DNA of 64,000 nt from Erwinia sp. E602 (GTDB lineage: Bacteria; Pseudomonadota; Gammaproteobacteria; Enterobacterales; Enterobacteriaceae). The stretch spans positions 4,650,001 to 4,714,000 of the forward strand of contig NZ_CP046582.1 of NCBI RefSeq assembly GCF_018141005.1, in the 5' to 3' direction. Position 1 is the first letter of the stretch. Every line of letters begins with the position of its first letter. This document shows, one piece after another, positions 28,349 through 37,836 of the stretch. The notes beneath the pieces were generated by a model, which saw nothing but the letters and a program-made list of their open reading frames with translations, was not told where the DNA came from and did not search any database. The position numbers were made by a program, and so were the translations under genes.

Positions 28349-28510
28349 TCGTCAGCATGGAGCCCTGGTGCCCCTTGTCAGCGATTACAGGGGCCGTCGG
28401 TGTCGCAGCCACTCTGGCTACGGCCAGCGCGGAGAACCCGGAGCGTACTGAAGTACGTAAGGAGTTCGAGCACTGCCCGAATTCAAAATGGCAAGTAAAC
28501 CAGGCCGATC
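28349..28510. repeat. Convergent trmL-cysE intergenic region, repeat-like
   Basis: 162 bp between convergent genes. It holds a short perfect hairpin (cgtact/agtacg, 28444-28457) inside gcggagaacccggagc...ggagttcgagcactgccc, which resembles a dispersed intergenic element of Erwiniaceae from memory. No gene is seen. Confidence 0.4.
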
Positions 28511-29332
28511 TCAGATCCCGTCGCCGAATTCGAAGCCGGGTACCGTGCCGTTAAAATGCTGATCCATATCCATCGACGGCTTGTCGCTGTTCGGCTTGCC
28601 GACGATGCGTGCCGGCACGCCGGCGGCGGTGGTATGCGGCGGCACCGGCTGCAGCACCACCGAACCGGCACCGATTTTCGCGCCGTGGCCGACTTCGATA
28701 TTGCCGAGGATCTTGGCACCGGCACCAATCATCACCCCTTCACGGATCTTCGGATGGCGATCGCCGGTCGTTTTGCCGGTACCGCCCAGCGTGACGTTCT
28801 GCAGGATCGAAACGTCATCTTCAATCACCGCCGTCTCCCCCACCACAATGCCGGTAGCGTGGTCGAGCATGATGCCGCGGCCAATTTTTGCCGCCGGGTG
28901 GATATCGACGGCGAACGAGACCGAGATTTCGTTTTGCAGGTAGATCGCCAGCGCGCGGCGGCCTTCATTCCACAGCCAGTGGCCGATACGGTAAGCCTGC
29001 AGCGCATGGAAGCCTTTCAGGTAGAGCAGCGGAGTGGAGTATTTGTCGACCGCCGGGTCGCGCTGGCGCACCGCCTGAATATCACAGGCGGCCGAGACGA
29101 TCATCGACGGATCCTGACGATAGGCGTCGAGGATCACCTCGCGGATCGCAATCGCCGGCATGATCGGGTTAGACAGCTTGTTGGCCAGCATATAGCTCAG
29201 CGCCAGGCCGAGGTCATCATGCTTTAACAGGGTGGCGTGGTAGAAACTGGCCAGCATTGGCTCACAGTCCGCCAGCGCGCGCGCTTCCGTTTTGATGTTA
29301 TCCCAGATCAGTTCAGGTTCTACGCACGGCAT
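28511..29332 (-). CDS. cysE: Serine O-acetyltransferase CysE
   Basis: 273 residues, same as E. coli CysE. Makes O-acetylserine from serine and acetyl-CoA, the first step of cysteine synthesis; feedback-inhibited by cysteine. N-terminal helical domain, then a left-handed beta-helix of hexapeptide repeats with HPAAKIGRG, LDHATGIVVGE and GDRHPKI, and a C-terminal tail (SDKPSMDMDQHFNG) that binds CysK and cysteine. GGGGAG precedes the start. Downstream of gpsA, with a terminator-like hairpin between. Confidence 0.97.
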   Translation of the reverse strand: MPCVEPELIWDNIKTEARALADCEPMLASFYHATLLKHDDLGLALSYMLANKLSNPIMPAIAIREVILDAYRQDPSMIVSAACDIQAVRQRDPAVDKYSTPLLYLKGFHALQAYRIGHWLWNEGRRALAIYLQNEISVSFAVDIHPAAKIGRGIMLDHATGIVVGETAVIEDDVSILQNVTLGGTGKTTGDRHPKIREGVMIGAGAKILGNIEVGHGAKIGAGSVVLQPVPPHTTAAGVPARIVGKPNSDKPSMDMDQHFNGTVPGFEFGDGI

Positions 29333-29347
29333 GATTCTCTCCCCATT

Positions 29348-29370
29348 AAAAATAGCGCCCGGCGGGCGCT
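29348..29370 (-). terminator. Terminator-like hairpin between gpsA and cysE
   Basis: 7-bp GC stem (29354-29360 with 29364-29370, agcgccc/gggcgct), 3-nt loop; the A-run 29348-29352 yields a U-tract on the minus strand. It is only about 16 bp before the cysE start, so it could attenuate read-through from secB-gpsA into cysE. Confidence 0.65.
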
Positions 29371-29396
29371 AACTACGTTCACGCGACCACTCCGGC

Positions 29397-30416
29397 TCAG
29401 CGACTGCTGTTCTCATCCTTCCTTGTGCGCCCCAGCAGGCTCAGGGCCGCCTCACGCGCATCTTTACCGCTGTACAGCACCTGAAAGATCTGCTCGGTAA
29501 TCGGCATCTCAACGCCGTAACGTGCCGCCAGGGCCTTCACCTCTTTGGTATTACGGTAGCCTTCCACCACCTGACCAATCGCCTGCTGGGCTCCTTCCAC
29601 GTCGGCACCCTGCCCGAGCATCATGCCAAAGCGACGGTTGCGCGACTGGTTATCGGTGCAGGTCAGCACCAGGTCGCCCAGCCCGGCCATGCCCATAAAG
29701 GTGGTCGGATCGGCGCCTAATGCCGCCCCAAGCCGGCTCATTTCGGCCAGCCCGCGGGTGATCAGCGCGGTGCGGGCATTGGCACCAAAGCCAATACCGT
29801 CGGACATGCCGGCACCGATGGCAATGACGTTCTTCACGGCGCCGCCGAGCTGAACGCCAATAAAATCGGGGTTGTTATACACGCGGAAGCTTTTGCCGCA
29901 GTGCAGCAGCTGCTGCAGCTCGTCGGCAAACAGACTGTCAGTTGCCGCCAGCGCGATCGCCGTTGGCAGGCCAGCCGCCAGCTCTTTGGCAAACGTCGGG
30001 CCGGAAATCACCGCCAGCGGGATCGACTCGCCGAGGATTTCGCGTGCCACGTCCTGTAACAGACGCCCGGTCTCCTTCTCCAGCCCTTTGGTCGCCCATA
30101 CCAGGCGCGAGTCCGCCCGCAGGTGCGGCTTAATCTGCTGCAGCACGTCGCCAAACACGTGGCTCGGCACCACCACCAGCAGATCGCGGCTGGCGGCCAC
30201 GGCGTTTGCCAGGTCGGTTTCCAGCTGCAGGGTATCCGGGAAGGGCACATCGGGAAGGAAAGCGCTGTTGCAGCGATCGGCCTGAAGCTGCGCCTGGCGC
30301 TGCGGGTTATGGCCCCACAGCACCACGTTGTGGCCGTTACGGGCCAGCGTAATCGCCAAAGCGGTGCCGTACGAGCCGGCACCGATGACGCTCATGGAAG
30401 CATGAGGGCTACGCAT
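29397..30416 (-). CDS. gpsA: sn-Glycerol-3-phosphate dehydrogenase [NAD(P)+] GpsA
   Basis: 339 residues, same as E. coli GpsA. Reduces dihydroxyacetone phosphate to glycerol-3-phosphate for phospholipid synthesis. Rossmann motif [12 protein letters not shown] (10-21), the catalytic Lys in [13 protein letters not shown], and [14 protein letters not shown] are present. The start overlaps the secB stop by one base (TGATG), indicating coupled translation. Confidence 0.96.
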   Translation of the reverse strand: MRSPHASMSVIGAGSYGTALAITLARNGHNVVLWGHNPQRQAQLQADRCNSAFLPDVPFPDTLQLETDLANAVAASRDLLVVVPSHVFGDVLQQIKPHLRADSRLVWATKGLEKETGRLLQDVAREILGESIPLAVISGPTFAKELAAGLPTAIALAATDSLFADELQQLLHCGKSFRVYNNPDFIGVQLGGAVKNVIAIGAGMSDGIGFGANARTALITRGLAEMSRLGAALGADPTTFMGMAGLGDLVLTCTDNQSRNRRFGMMLGQGADVEGAQQAIGQVVEGYRNTKEVKALAARYGVEMPITEQIFQVLYSGKDAREAALSLLGRTRKDENSSR

Positions 30417-30880
30417 CAGGCATCCTGCTGCGGTGCTTCACCTTCGTTTGACTGCTGCAGGTAGTTCATAAACAGCGCGTCAAAGTTAACCGGTGCCAGG
30501 TTCAGCTGCGGGAAGGTGCCACGGGAAACCAGGCTGGTGATGCACTCACGGGCATACGGGAACAGAATGTTCGGGCAGTACGCGCCCAGGCAATGTGCCA
30601 TCTGGGTGCCTTCGATACCACCGATAGAGAAGATGCCCGCCTGCTGCACTTCGCACAGGAATGCCGCTTCTTCACCCACGGTCGCGGTCACGGTGACGCG
30701 CAGCACGACTTCATACACGTCGTCAGCCAGCTGGGTAGAGGCGGTGTCCAGATCCAGTTTCACTTCCGGCTCCCACTCTTTCTGGAAGACCTGTGGCGCG
30801 TTAGGCGCTTCGAAGGAGATATCTTTGGTGTAGATACGCTGGATCTGGAAAGACATTTCGGTGTTGTTTTGTTCTGACAT
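30416..30880 (-). CDS. secB: Protein-export chaperone SecB
   Basis: 154 residues (E. coli 155). Tetrameric cytoplasmic chaperone that holds preproteins unfolded and hands them to SecA. Strong matches: [19 protein letters not shown] and the acidic C-terminus-linked [12 protein letters not shown]. Part of the grxC-secB-gpsA-cysE series on the minus strand, coupled to gpsA. A GC stem (30938-30944 with 30952-30958) precedes it, between grxC and secB, without a U-tract. Confidence 0.97.
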   Translation of the reverse strand: MSEQNNTEMSFQIQRIYTKDISFEAPNAPQVFQKEWEPEVKLDLDTASTQLADDVYEVVLRVTVTATVGEEAAFLCEVQQAGIFSIGGIEGTQMAHCLGAYCPNILFPYARECITSLVSRGTFPQLNLAPVNFDALFMNYLQQSNEGEAPQQDA

Positions 30881-30962
30881 GGTACGTAATCCTATGGGTT
30901 AATAATCCGTTATTGTGCCGAAGCGCGGGTCAGCAATGGGCGCGTTACATGCGCGCCCGCTG

Positions 30963-31214
30963 CTAGTTCAGCAGCGGGTCAAGACCCTGCTGCGCGTCAA
31001 GCGCGAACAGGTCATCACAGCCACCGATGTGCCGATCGTCGATAAAAATTTGCGGTACCGTGGTGCGGCCGCTGCGGGCGATCATCTTCTCGCGCAGCGG
31101 CGCGTCGCCATCGATGGCAATCTCTTTAAACGCCACGCCTTTCTGGCTGAGCAGCGCCTTAGCACGATGGCAGAAAGGGCAGGTTGCTTTGGTATAAATC
31201 TCAACGTTAGCCAT
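30963..31214 (-). CDS. grxC: Glutaredoxin 3 GrxC
   Basis: 83 residues, same as E. coli Grx3. Glutathione-dependent disulfide reductase. The active site reads CPFC (residues 11-14) rather than the CPYC of E. coli; TVPQIF with the cis-Pro and GGCDD for glutathione binding are unchanged. First of the stretch grxC-secB-gpsA-cysE, behind yibN. Confidence 0.95.
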   Translation of the reverse strand: MANVEIYTKATCPFCHRAKALLSQKGVAFKEIAIDGDAPLREKMIARSGRTTVPQIFIDDRHIGGCDDLFALDAQQGLDPLLN

Positions 31215-31246
31215 AGCGGCTCTCCTTCACTGTGTCAGACGGACTG

Positions 31247-31678
31247 CTATTTACCGCGCACCAGCGGCAGGTTCTCACTGCTCCAGCCGGATACGCCCTC
31301 TTTCAGGACGAACACCTGCGGAAAGCCTGCTGCGATCAGCTGTGCCGCAGAGTCAGACGCAGAGGTGCCGGTGGCACAAACCACGATCAGCGGCTGCGCT
31401 TTGTGTTTTTCCAGTTCGCTAAAGCTGCCTTTCTTGATATCCGCAGCCAGCACGTTAATCGCATTAGAGATATGGCCTTTACGGAAGTCATCACGCCCAC
31501 GCACGTCCACTACCACGGCATCTTCTTTGTTAATTAAACGGGTAGCTTCACCACGGCTAATCACTTTTACTTTGGAGAACATGCCCTTAACGGTGGTCAC
31601 GATCACCAAAACCAGCAAAACAACCCACGAAAGAGCTAAGATGGTGTGATTGCCTGCGAACTGCATAATATCTTGCAT
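31247..31678 (-). CDS. yibN: Rhodanese-like membrane protein YibN
   Basis: 143 residues, same as E. coli YibN. One N-terminal membrane helix ([20 protein letters not shown]) and a rhodanese domain with a catalytic-loop Cys in VCATGTSAS. Recent work links E. coli YibN to membrane-protein insertion with YidC, a claim I cannot test here. The start at 31678 is preferred over a TTG 12 nt upstream. Confidence 0.9.
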   Translation of the reverse strand: MQDIMQFAGNHTILALSWVVLLVLVIVTTVKGMFSKVKVISRGEATRLINKEDAVVVDVRGRDDFRKGHISNAINVLAADIKKGSFSELEKHKAQPLIVVCATGTSASDSAAQLIAAGFPQVFVLKEGVSGWSSENLPLVRGK

Positions 31679-32026
31679 GAGGGGTAACAACTCCCGAAAG
31701 GGTTAATAAGCGAAAACAAGGGTTCTGAGTATACCTTTCGGGGCTGTCATGTACAGCCGCGAAGGCCGTCTGAATTGCGTTTTCTGCGGCATAATCCAAA
31801 AAAAAGTTGCCTTTAATGAAAAAGGCTATCCTGTGATCGAGGCGTGTCGCAACGGGTGGTGAATTGTTGCGCAGCTGCGCACTTCGCAGGCGATGCGCCA
31901 CCTGACATTTGGCTTAACGTCATGCCCGCAATCTGCGGTTTAGCGGCTAAAAGGTCACGACTGGTAATAGAAAACCGCGCAGTGGTCGCTGGTAAGCCGC
32001 TGTTCATCGTGGAATAATCCGCGGCT
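31679..32026. other. yibN-envC divergent region, no gpmI
   Basis: About 348 bp. In E. coli the phosphoglycerate mutase gene gpmI lies between yibN and envC; none is here and no fragment is recognisable. It contains the 14-bp palindrome tgcgcagctgcgca (31868-31881) and a minus-strand terminator-like hairpin (31798-31826). Confidence 0.6.
31798..31826 (-). terminator. Minus-strand terminator-like hairpin without an obvious gene
   Basis: Stem gccttt/aaaggc (31809-31814 with 31821-31826), 6-nt loop, with eight As at 31798-31805 that give a U-tract on the minus strand. No known minus-strand gene ends here. Confidence 0.5.
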
Positions 32027-33331
32027 ATGAGGGAAAAAGCGACAGTGATCATTTCAAGGATTCCGCGTCATACCCCGCCGCGCCGGCGACTGCGCGGCGG
32101 CGTGTCCGCCCTGACCATCGGTGCATTGTGCAGCGCGATGCTGCTGTGCCCGCTCACCGCCGCAGCGGCTGACGATAATAAGTCGCAGCTGCAGAGCCTG
32201 CAGCAGGATATCGCGGCAAAAGAGAAAAGCGTGCAGCTGCAGAAGCAGCAGCGCAGCCAGCTGCTCAATCAGCTACAGAGCCAGGAAAAGGTGATTGCCC
32301 AGGCCAGCCGCCAGCTGCGCGATACCCGATCGGTCCTTGGCGCGCTCGGCAAAGAGATTACCACCCTGACCGCCTCGATCGCCCGGCTGCAGCAGCAGCA
32401 GCAGCAGCAGGAAGCACTGCTGGCCGATCAGCTGGATGCGGCCTTCCGCCAGGGCCAGCATAGCGGCCTGCAGCTGGTGCTGAGCGGCGAAGAGAGCCAA
32501 CGCAGCGAGCGGATGCTGGCCTACTTCGGTTATCTCAATGATGCACGACAGAAGTCAATTGCGGAGCTGCAACAGACCCGCACTGACCTCTCGGCGCAGA
32601 AAACCAGCCTGGTGGATAAACAGGCGCAGCAAAAAAGCCTGTTAAGCCAGCAGCAGAGTCAGCAGCAGACGCTGGAAGGGGCGCGCCAGGCGCGGCAGAA
32701 AACCCTGACCACGCTGGAATCCTCGCTGGAGAAAGACCAGGCGCAGCTGGTTGAGCTGCGGCAGAACGAAAGCCGCCTGCGCGATAAGATCGCCAAAGCC
32801 GAGCGGGAGGCCAAAGCCCGCGCGGAGCGCGAAGCGCGTGAGGCGCAACAGGTGCGCGAGCGTGAGGCGCAGGCCAAACGCAAAGGCACCACCTACAAAC
32901 CGACCGAGAACGAACGCGCGCTGGTCTCACGTACCGGCGGCCTTGGCCGGCCGGCCGGTCAGGCGATCTGGCCGGTACGCGGCCGCGTTGAACACCGCTT
33001 TGGCGAACAGCTGCAGGGTGAGCTACGCTGGAAAGGGCTGGTGATTGCCGCGCCGGAAGGCACTGAAGTTAAAGCGATTGCCGATGGCCGGGTGCTGATG
33101 GCCGACTGGCTGCAGGGCTACGGCCTGGTGGTGGTGGTTGAGCACGGTAAAGGTGATATGAGCCTGTACGGCTATAATCAGAGCGCGCTGGTCGGCGTCG
33201 GCACCCAGGTGAAAGCCGGGCAGCCGATCGCCCTGGTCGGCAACAGCGGCGGCCGCGGCACGCCGTCACTCTATTTTGAAATTCGTCGTCAGGGACAAGC
33301 CGTTAACCCGGTTCCGTGGCTAGGGAGATAA
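32027..33331 (+). CDS. envC: Murein hydrolase activator EnvC
   Basis: 434 residues (E. coli 419). Cationic N-terminus with a signal segment ending near TAAAA, two long coiled coils (about residues 50-300), and a C-terminal LytM (degenerate M23) domain, e.g. QLQGELRWKGLVIAAPEGTEVKAIADG and SLYFEIRRQGQAVNP. EnvC is periplasmic, recruited by FtsEX, and activates amidases AmiA and AmiB for daughter-cell separation. Start uncertain; a GTG 18 nt downstream also works. A (CAG)7 tract (32390-32410) codes a run of seven Gln in the coiled coil, not present in E. coli. Confidence 0.93.
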   Translation: MREKATVIISRIPRHTPPRRRLRGGVSALTIGALCSAMLLCPLTAAAADDNKSQLQSLQQDIAAKEKSVQLQKQQRSQLLNQLQSQEKVIAQASRQLRDTRSVLGALGKEITTLTASIARLQQQQQQQEALLADQLDAAFRQGQHSGLQLVLSGEESQRSERMLAYFGYLNDARQKSIAELQQTRTDLSAQKTSLVDKQAQQKSLLSQQQSQQQTLEGARQARQKTLTTLESSLEKDQAQLVELRQNESRLRDKIAKAEREAKARAEREAREAQQVREREAQAKRKGTTYKPTENERALVSRTGGLGRPAGQAIWPVRGRVEHRFGEQLQGELRWKGLVIAAPEGTEVKAIADGRVLMADWLQGYGLVVVVEHGKGDMSLYGYNQSALVGVGTQVKAGQPIALVGNSGGRGTPSLYFEIRRQGQAVNPVPWLGR

Positions 33332-33333
33332 CT

Positions 33334-34296
33334 GTGCAACGTCGAAAACTCAGCGCGCTGCTGGCAGCCGTGCTGATGGCCGGGCCGGCTTACGCCGGTA
33401 AGCTTTCGATCGTCATCGATGACTTTGGCTACCGGCCCGCGCAGGAGAACCAGGTATTACAGATGCCGGCGGCCATCTCGGTCGCGGTGCTGCCGAATGC
33501 CCCGCACGCCCGCGACATGGCGACCAAAGCCCACCAGCGCGGCCACGAGGTATTGATCCATCTGCCGATGGCCCCGCTCAGCAAACAGCCGCTGGAAAAA
33601 GATACCCTGCGCCCGGAGATGTCCGCCGACGAAATCGCACGTATCGTGCGTGAGGCCAGCGAGAAGGTGCCGTTTGCGGTGGGGCTGAACAACCATATGG
33701 GCAGCGCGATGACCTCCAGCCTGGCGGGGATGCAGAAGGTGATGCAGGTACTCTCGCACTACAACTTCTACTTCCTCGACAGCATGACCATCGGCAGCAG
33801 TAAGTCGGTGCAGGCCGCTGCGGGCACCAGCGTGAAGGTGATTAAACGCCGGGTGTTCCTCGACGATACGCAAAATGAAGCGGACATCCGCCGGCAGTTT
33901 ATGCGGGCGGTGCGGCTGGCGCAGCGTGACGGTTCGGCGATCGCCATCGGCCATCCGCATCCGACTACCGTCCGCGTGCTGCAGCAGATGCTGCCGACCC
34001 TGCCCGCCGATATCACCCTGGTGCGCCCGAGCCAGCTGCTGAATGAGCCGCAGCGGGTGAATAACGCGCCGCTGCCGCCGGACAGCAAACCTCAGGCGGT
34101 GAAGCCGCGTAATCCGTTCCGCCCGGGCAAGGTCTGCCCGGTGAAGGTGGCCCCGGTGCCGGCCACGCGCGCGCTAAGCATCATCGCCGAAAGTCTGGCG
34201 GATGGCCCGCTGATCAAACAGGTGATGGCACAGATCGTCGGTTCGCCGACGACAAACGAACCAGCGACAGACAGGCCAGCAGCAGCCGGGCACTAG
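33334..34296 (+). CDS. yibQ: Divergent polysaccharide deacetylase YibQ
   Basis: 320 residues (E. coli YibQ 319). The GTG at 33334 is preferred because GGGAG precedes it and it leaves a clean signal peptide (MQRRKLSALLAAVLMAGPAYA). The mature part is the divergent polysaccharide deacetylase 2 domain: IVIDDFGYRP, LNNHMGSAMTS, IGHPHPTT. Enzymatic activity is unproven. It starts 2 nt after the envC stop, so the two are co-transcribed. Confidence 0.9.
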   Translation: MQRRKLSALLAAVLMAGPAYAGKLSIVIDDFGYRPAQENQVLQMPAAISVAVLPNAPHARDMATKAHQRGHEVLIHLPMAPLSKQPLEKDTLRPEMSADEIARIVREASEKVPFAVGLNNHMGSAMTSSLAGMQKVMQVLSHYNFYFLDSMTIGSSKSVQAAAGTSVKVIKRRVFLDDTQNEADIRRQFMRAVRLAQRDGSAIAIGHPHPTTVRVLQQMLPTLPADITLVRPSQLLNEPQRVNNAPLPPDSKPQAVKPRNPFRPGKVCPVKVAPVPATRALSIIAESLADGPLIKQVMAQIVGSPTTNEPATDRPAAAGH

Positions 34297-34407
34297 CGGC
34301 GGCCGGTACGCTCCGGCCGCAGAACAGCAGGCCGGGCGGGTCGTTCCCCCGGATGCCCGGCGTCATCAGGCGTCGCGCTCCGACGCCCGCCTTCTGCAGC
34401 TGCCCGC

Positions 34408-35436
34408 TCAGTCCCAGTCGAGGATCACCTTACCCGCCTGCCCGGCGCGCATCACATCAAAGCCCTGCTGAAACTCATCGATGTGCAGCCGGTGGGTGAT
34501 CACCGGGCTGATATCCAGCCCGGACTGCAGCAGCGCCACCATTTTGTACCAGGTTTCAAACATCTCGCGGCCGTAGATACCTTTGATAAACAGCCCCTTG
34601 AAGATCACCTGATTCCAGTCAATCGCCATTTCGGCGGAGGGGATGCCCAGCATAGCGATGCGCCCGCCGTGGTTCATCACGCTGAGCATGCCGCGAAACG
34701 CCGCCGCCACCCCGGACATCTCCAGCCCGACGTCAAACCCCTCGGTCATACCCAGCTCGCTCATGGTTTGCGTCAGGTTCTGCTGACCCACGTTAACCGC
34801 CCGGGTGACGCCGACCTTCTGCGCCAGCGCCAGCCGGTAGTCGTTCACGTCGGTGATCACCACGTGGCGTGCACCCACGTGGCGGCAAATGGCCGCCGCC
34901 ATAATGCCGATCGGCCCCGCGCCGGCGATCAGCACATCTTCGCCCACCAGGTCGAACGAGAGCGCGGTGTGCACCGCGTTGCCGAACGGATCGAAGATCG
35001 CCGCCAGTTCATCGGAAATATTATCGGGAATTTTGAAGGCGTTAGCCGCCGGGATCGTCAGGTATTCGGCGAAGCTGCCCTGGCGGTTGACGCCGATGCC
35101 GATGGCGTTACGGCACAGGTGGGTGCGGCCGCCGCGGCAGTTACGACAGTGGCCGCAGGTGATATGCCCCTCGCCAGAGACCCGGTCGCCGGGGGCGAAG
35201 CCGACCACCTCCTGGCCGACCGCCACCACCTCGCCGACGTACTCGTGGCCGGTGATCATCGGTACCGGAATGGTGCGCTGCGACCAGCTGTCCCAGTTGT
35301 AGATATGCACGTCGGTGCCGCAGATGGCGCTTTTGCGGATTTTAATCAGTACGTCGTTATGGCCCGGCTCCGGCACCGGCGCATCGTCAGTCATCCAGAT
35401 GCCGGGGCGCGAGTGCAGTTTAGCGAGTGCTTTCAT
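34408..35436 (-). CDS. tdh: L-threonine 3-dehydrogenase Tdh
   Basis: 342 residues (E. coli 341), zinc medium-chain dehydrogenase. Oxidises threonine to 2-amino-3-ketobutyrate with NAD+. Catalytic Cys in [16 protein letters not shown] with the His-Glu, four-Cys structural zinc [15 protein letters not shown], and Rossmann [10 protein letters not shown] are present. Forms the kbl-tdh operon with the upstream gene, 12 bp apart. Confidence 0.97.
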   Translation of the reverse strand: MKALAKLHSRPGIWMTDDAPVPEPGHNDVLIKIRKSAICGTDVHIYNWDSWSQRTIPVPMITGHEYVGEVVAVGQEVVGFAPGDRVSGEGHITCGHCRNCRGGRTHLCRNAIGIGVNRQGSFAEYLTIPAANAFKIPDNISDELAAIFDPFGNAVHTALSFDLVGEDVLIAGAGPIGIMAAAICRHVGARHVVITDVNDYRLALAQKVGVTRAVNVGQQNLTQTMSELGMTEGFDVGLEMSGVAAAFRGMLSVMNHGGRIAMLGIPSAEMAIDWNQVIFKGLFIKGIYGREMFETWYKMVALLQSGLDISPVITHRLHIDEFQQGFDVMRAGQAGKVILDWD

Positions 35437-35448
35437 GGTGTGCTCCTG

Positions 35449-36645
35449 TCAGGCGATCACGCCGAGCTGGCGGCCGATGTGGCTGAAGGCCGCCACCGCC
35501 CTTTCCAGCTGCGGCTGGCCGTGTGCGGCGGAGATCTGGGTGCGGATGCGCGCCTGCCCTTTCGGCACCACCGGATAACAGAAACCGGTGACGTAGATGC
35601 CCTCCTGCTGCAGGCGGCTGGCGAAGGTCTGCGCCAGCCGCGCATCGCCGAGCATCACCGGGATAATGGCGTGATCGGCCCCGGCCAGCGTAAAGCCCGC
35701 CGCGCTCATCGCGCCGCGGAAGTAGCGCACGTTCTCCCACAGCCGCTGCCGCAGCCCATGACCTTCGCTCAGCAGCTGCAGCGCCTGCTGTGAGGCCGCC
35801 ACCACCACCGGGGCCAGCGAGTTGGAGAACAGATAAGGACGCGAGCGCTGGCGCAGCCACTCCACCACCTCGCGCTTTGCGGCAGTATAGCCGCCGGAGG
35901 CGCCGCCCAGCGCTTTGCCCAGCGTGCCGGTGATAATGTCCACCCGCCCCATCACTTCACAGTATTCATGGCTGCCGCGCCCGCCGGCACCGACAAAGCC
36001 GACCGCATGGGAGTCGTCGACCATCACCAGCGCCTGCCAGCGATCGGCAAGGTCACAGATGCCGCGCAGGTTGGCAATCACCCCGTCCATCGAGAACACC
36101 CCGTCGGTGGCGATCAGAATATGGCGGGCACCCGCTTCGCGCGCCTGCCGCAGGCAGCTTTCCAGCTCCGCCATATCGTTGTTGGCGTAGCGGTAACGCT
36201 GCGCCTTGCACAGACGAATACCGTCAATAATCGAGGCGTGGTTCAGCGCGTCTGAGATCACCGCATCTTCCGGACCAAGCAGCGTCTCAAACAGGCCGCC
36301 GTTGGCGTCAAAGCAGGAGGAGTAGAGGATGGCATCGTCCATGCCGAGGAAGCCGGCCAGCTGCTTTTCCAGCGCACGATGGCGATCCTGGGTACCGCAG
36401 ATAAAACGCACCGAGGCCATGCCAAAACCCTGGCCGTCGAGGCCGGCTTTCGCCGCGGCGATCAGCGACGGGTGGTTGGCCAGCCCGAGGTAGTTATTGG
36501 CGCACAGGTTCAGCACCTCGCTGCCGTCCGCCAGCTCAATCGTCGCCTGCTGCGGGCCGACGATCTGCCGTTCCGTTTTGAACAACCCCTCTTCTTCCGT
36601 TTCGCGCAGCTGCTGCTTAAGCTGTTGATAGAAATCCTGCTTCAT
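35449..36645 (-). CDS. kbl: 2-Amino-3-ketobutyrate CoA ligase Kbl
   Basis: 398 residues, same as E. coli Kbl. PLP enzyme of the alpha-oxoamine synthase family that splits 2-amino-3-ketobutyrate with CoA to glycine and acetyl-Co[26 protein letters not shown] and the PLP-lysine region [15 protein letters not shown] are intact. First gene of kbl-tdh; GGAGGAT precedes the start. Confidence 0.97.
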   Translation of the reverse strand: MKQDFYQQLKQQLRETEEEGLFKTERQIVGPQQATIELADGSEVLNLCANNYLGLANHPSLIAAAKAGLDGQGFGMASVRFICGTQDRHRALEKQLAGFLGMDDAILYSSCFDANGGLFETLLGPEDAVISDALNHASIIDGIRLCKAQRYRYANNDMAELESCLRQAREAGARHILIATDGVFSMDGVIANLRGICDLADRWQALVMVDDSHAVGFVGAGGRGSHEYCEVMGRVDIITGTLGKALGGASGGYTAAKREVVEWLRQRSRPYLFSNSLAPVVVAASQQALQLLSEGHGLRQRLWENVRYFRGAMSAAGFTLAGADHAIIPVMLGDARLAQTFASRLQQEGIYVTGFCYPVVPKGQARIRTQISAAHGQPQLERAVAAFSHIGRQLGVIA

Positions 36646-36887
36646 GATTATCCTCCGGCTGGTGCATTTGATAATACGGACACCTGAGAATAAAGCAGTT
36701 AACCGGATAACCGATCAACGCGATCTGTTTTTTGCCGCACATCTCACGGAAAATAACCGGACGGGTAACGGCACCGGTGACAACATCAGTTACAGACTCC
36801 TCTGGCTGCCTGCACAGCGCTGAAGTGTTATGATAGAAGCATTAGCGCGTCAGCATCCTGCGACGCCCCCACTTAAGGCCAATGCTC

Positions 36888-37820
36888 ATGATTATCGTCA
36901 CCGGTGGTGCCGGATTTATTGGAAGCAACATCGTCAAGGCGCTGAACGCCAAAGGTCACACCGATATTCTGGTGGTCGACAACCTGAAAGACGGCACCAA
37001 GTTCGCTAACCTGGTCGACCTGGATATCGCCGACTACATGGACAAGGAAGACTTTCTGATCGCTATCCTCGCCGATGAAGACTTTGGCGATGTGGAAGCG
37101 GTGTTCCATGAAGGTGCCTGTTCCTCTACCACCGAGTGGGACGGCAAGTACATGATGGAAAACAACTATCAGTACTCGAAAGAGCTGCTGCACTACTGCC
37201 TTGAGCACCAGATCCCGTTCCTTTACGCCTCCTCCGCCGCCACCTACGGCGGTCGCAACGCCGACTTTATCGAAGAGCGCCAGTTTGAAGAGCCGCTGAA
37301 CGTTTATGGCTACTCCAAGATGCTGTTTGACCACTACGTCCGCAGCATCCTGCCGGAAGCCGAATCGCCGGTATGTGGCTTCCGCTACTTCAACGTTTAC
37401 GGCCCGCGCGAAGGCCACAAAGGCAGCATGGCCAGCGTGGCGTTCCACCTCAATACCCAGCTGAACAATGGCGAGAACCCGAAACTGTTTGAAGGCAGCG
37501 ACGGCTTTAAGCGCGACTTCGTCTACGTGGAAGACGTGGCGGCGGTCAACCTGTGGTTCTGGGAAAACGGCGTTTCCGGCATCTTCAACTGCGGCTCCGG
37601 CCGCGCCGAGTCCTTCCAGCAGGTGGCCGATGCCGCGCTGAACTACCACCAGAAAGGGGCGATCGAATACATCCCGTTCCCGGAAAAACTCAAAGGCCGC
37701 TACCAGGCCTACACGCTGGCCGACCAGACCAAACTGCGCGCAGCGGGCTACGACAAGCCGTTTAAAACCGTGGCGGAAGGCGTGGCGGAGTATATGGCCT
37801 GGCTGAACCGCAACGCGTAA
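36888..37820 (+). CDS. hldD: ADP-L-glycero-D-manno-heptose 6-epimerase HldD
   Basis: 310 residues, same as E. coli HldD (RfaD/WaaD). Last step of ADP-heptose synthesis for the LPS inner core. NAD-binding [11 protein letters not shown] (6-16), YxxxK in YGYSKML, and [20 protein letters not shown] identify it. The start at 36888 matches the family; an ATG 6 nt upstream is also in frame. First gene of the core-synthesis run hldD-waaF-waaC; the gap to waaF is 16 bp. Confidence 0.97.
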   Translation: MIIVTGGAGFIGSNIVKALNAKGHTDILVVDNLKDGTKFANLVDLDIADYMDKEDFLIAILADEDFGDVEAVFHEGACSSTTEWDGKYMMENNYQYSKELLHYCLEHQIPFLYASSAATYGGRNADFIEERQFEEPLNVYGYSKMLFDHYVRSILPEAESPVCGFRYFNVYGPREGHKGSMASVAFHLNTQLNNGENPKLFEGSDGFKRDFVYVEDVAAVNLWFWENGVSGIFNCGSGRAESFQQVADAALNYHQKGAIEYIPFPEKLKGRYQAYTLADQTKLRAAGYDKPFKTVAEGVAEYMAWLNRNA

Positions 37821-37836
37821 CGGGACGATCCGGGTC

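Noticed and set aside
34483..35793. A 436-codon open frame opposite tdh and kbl
   Set aside because: Shadow of two certain genes; composition is His/Arg/Ala-rich with no domain.
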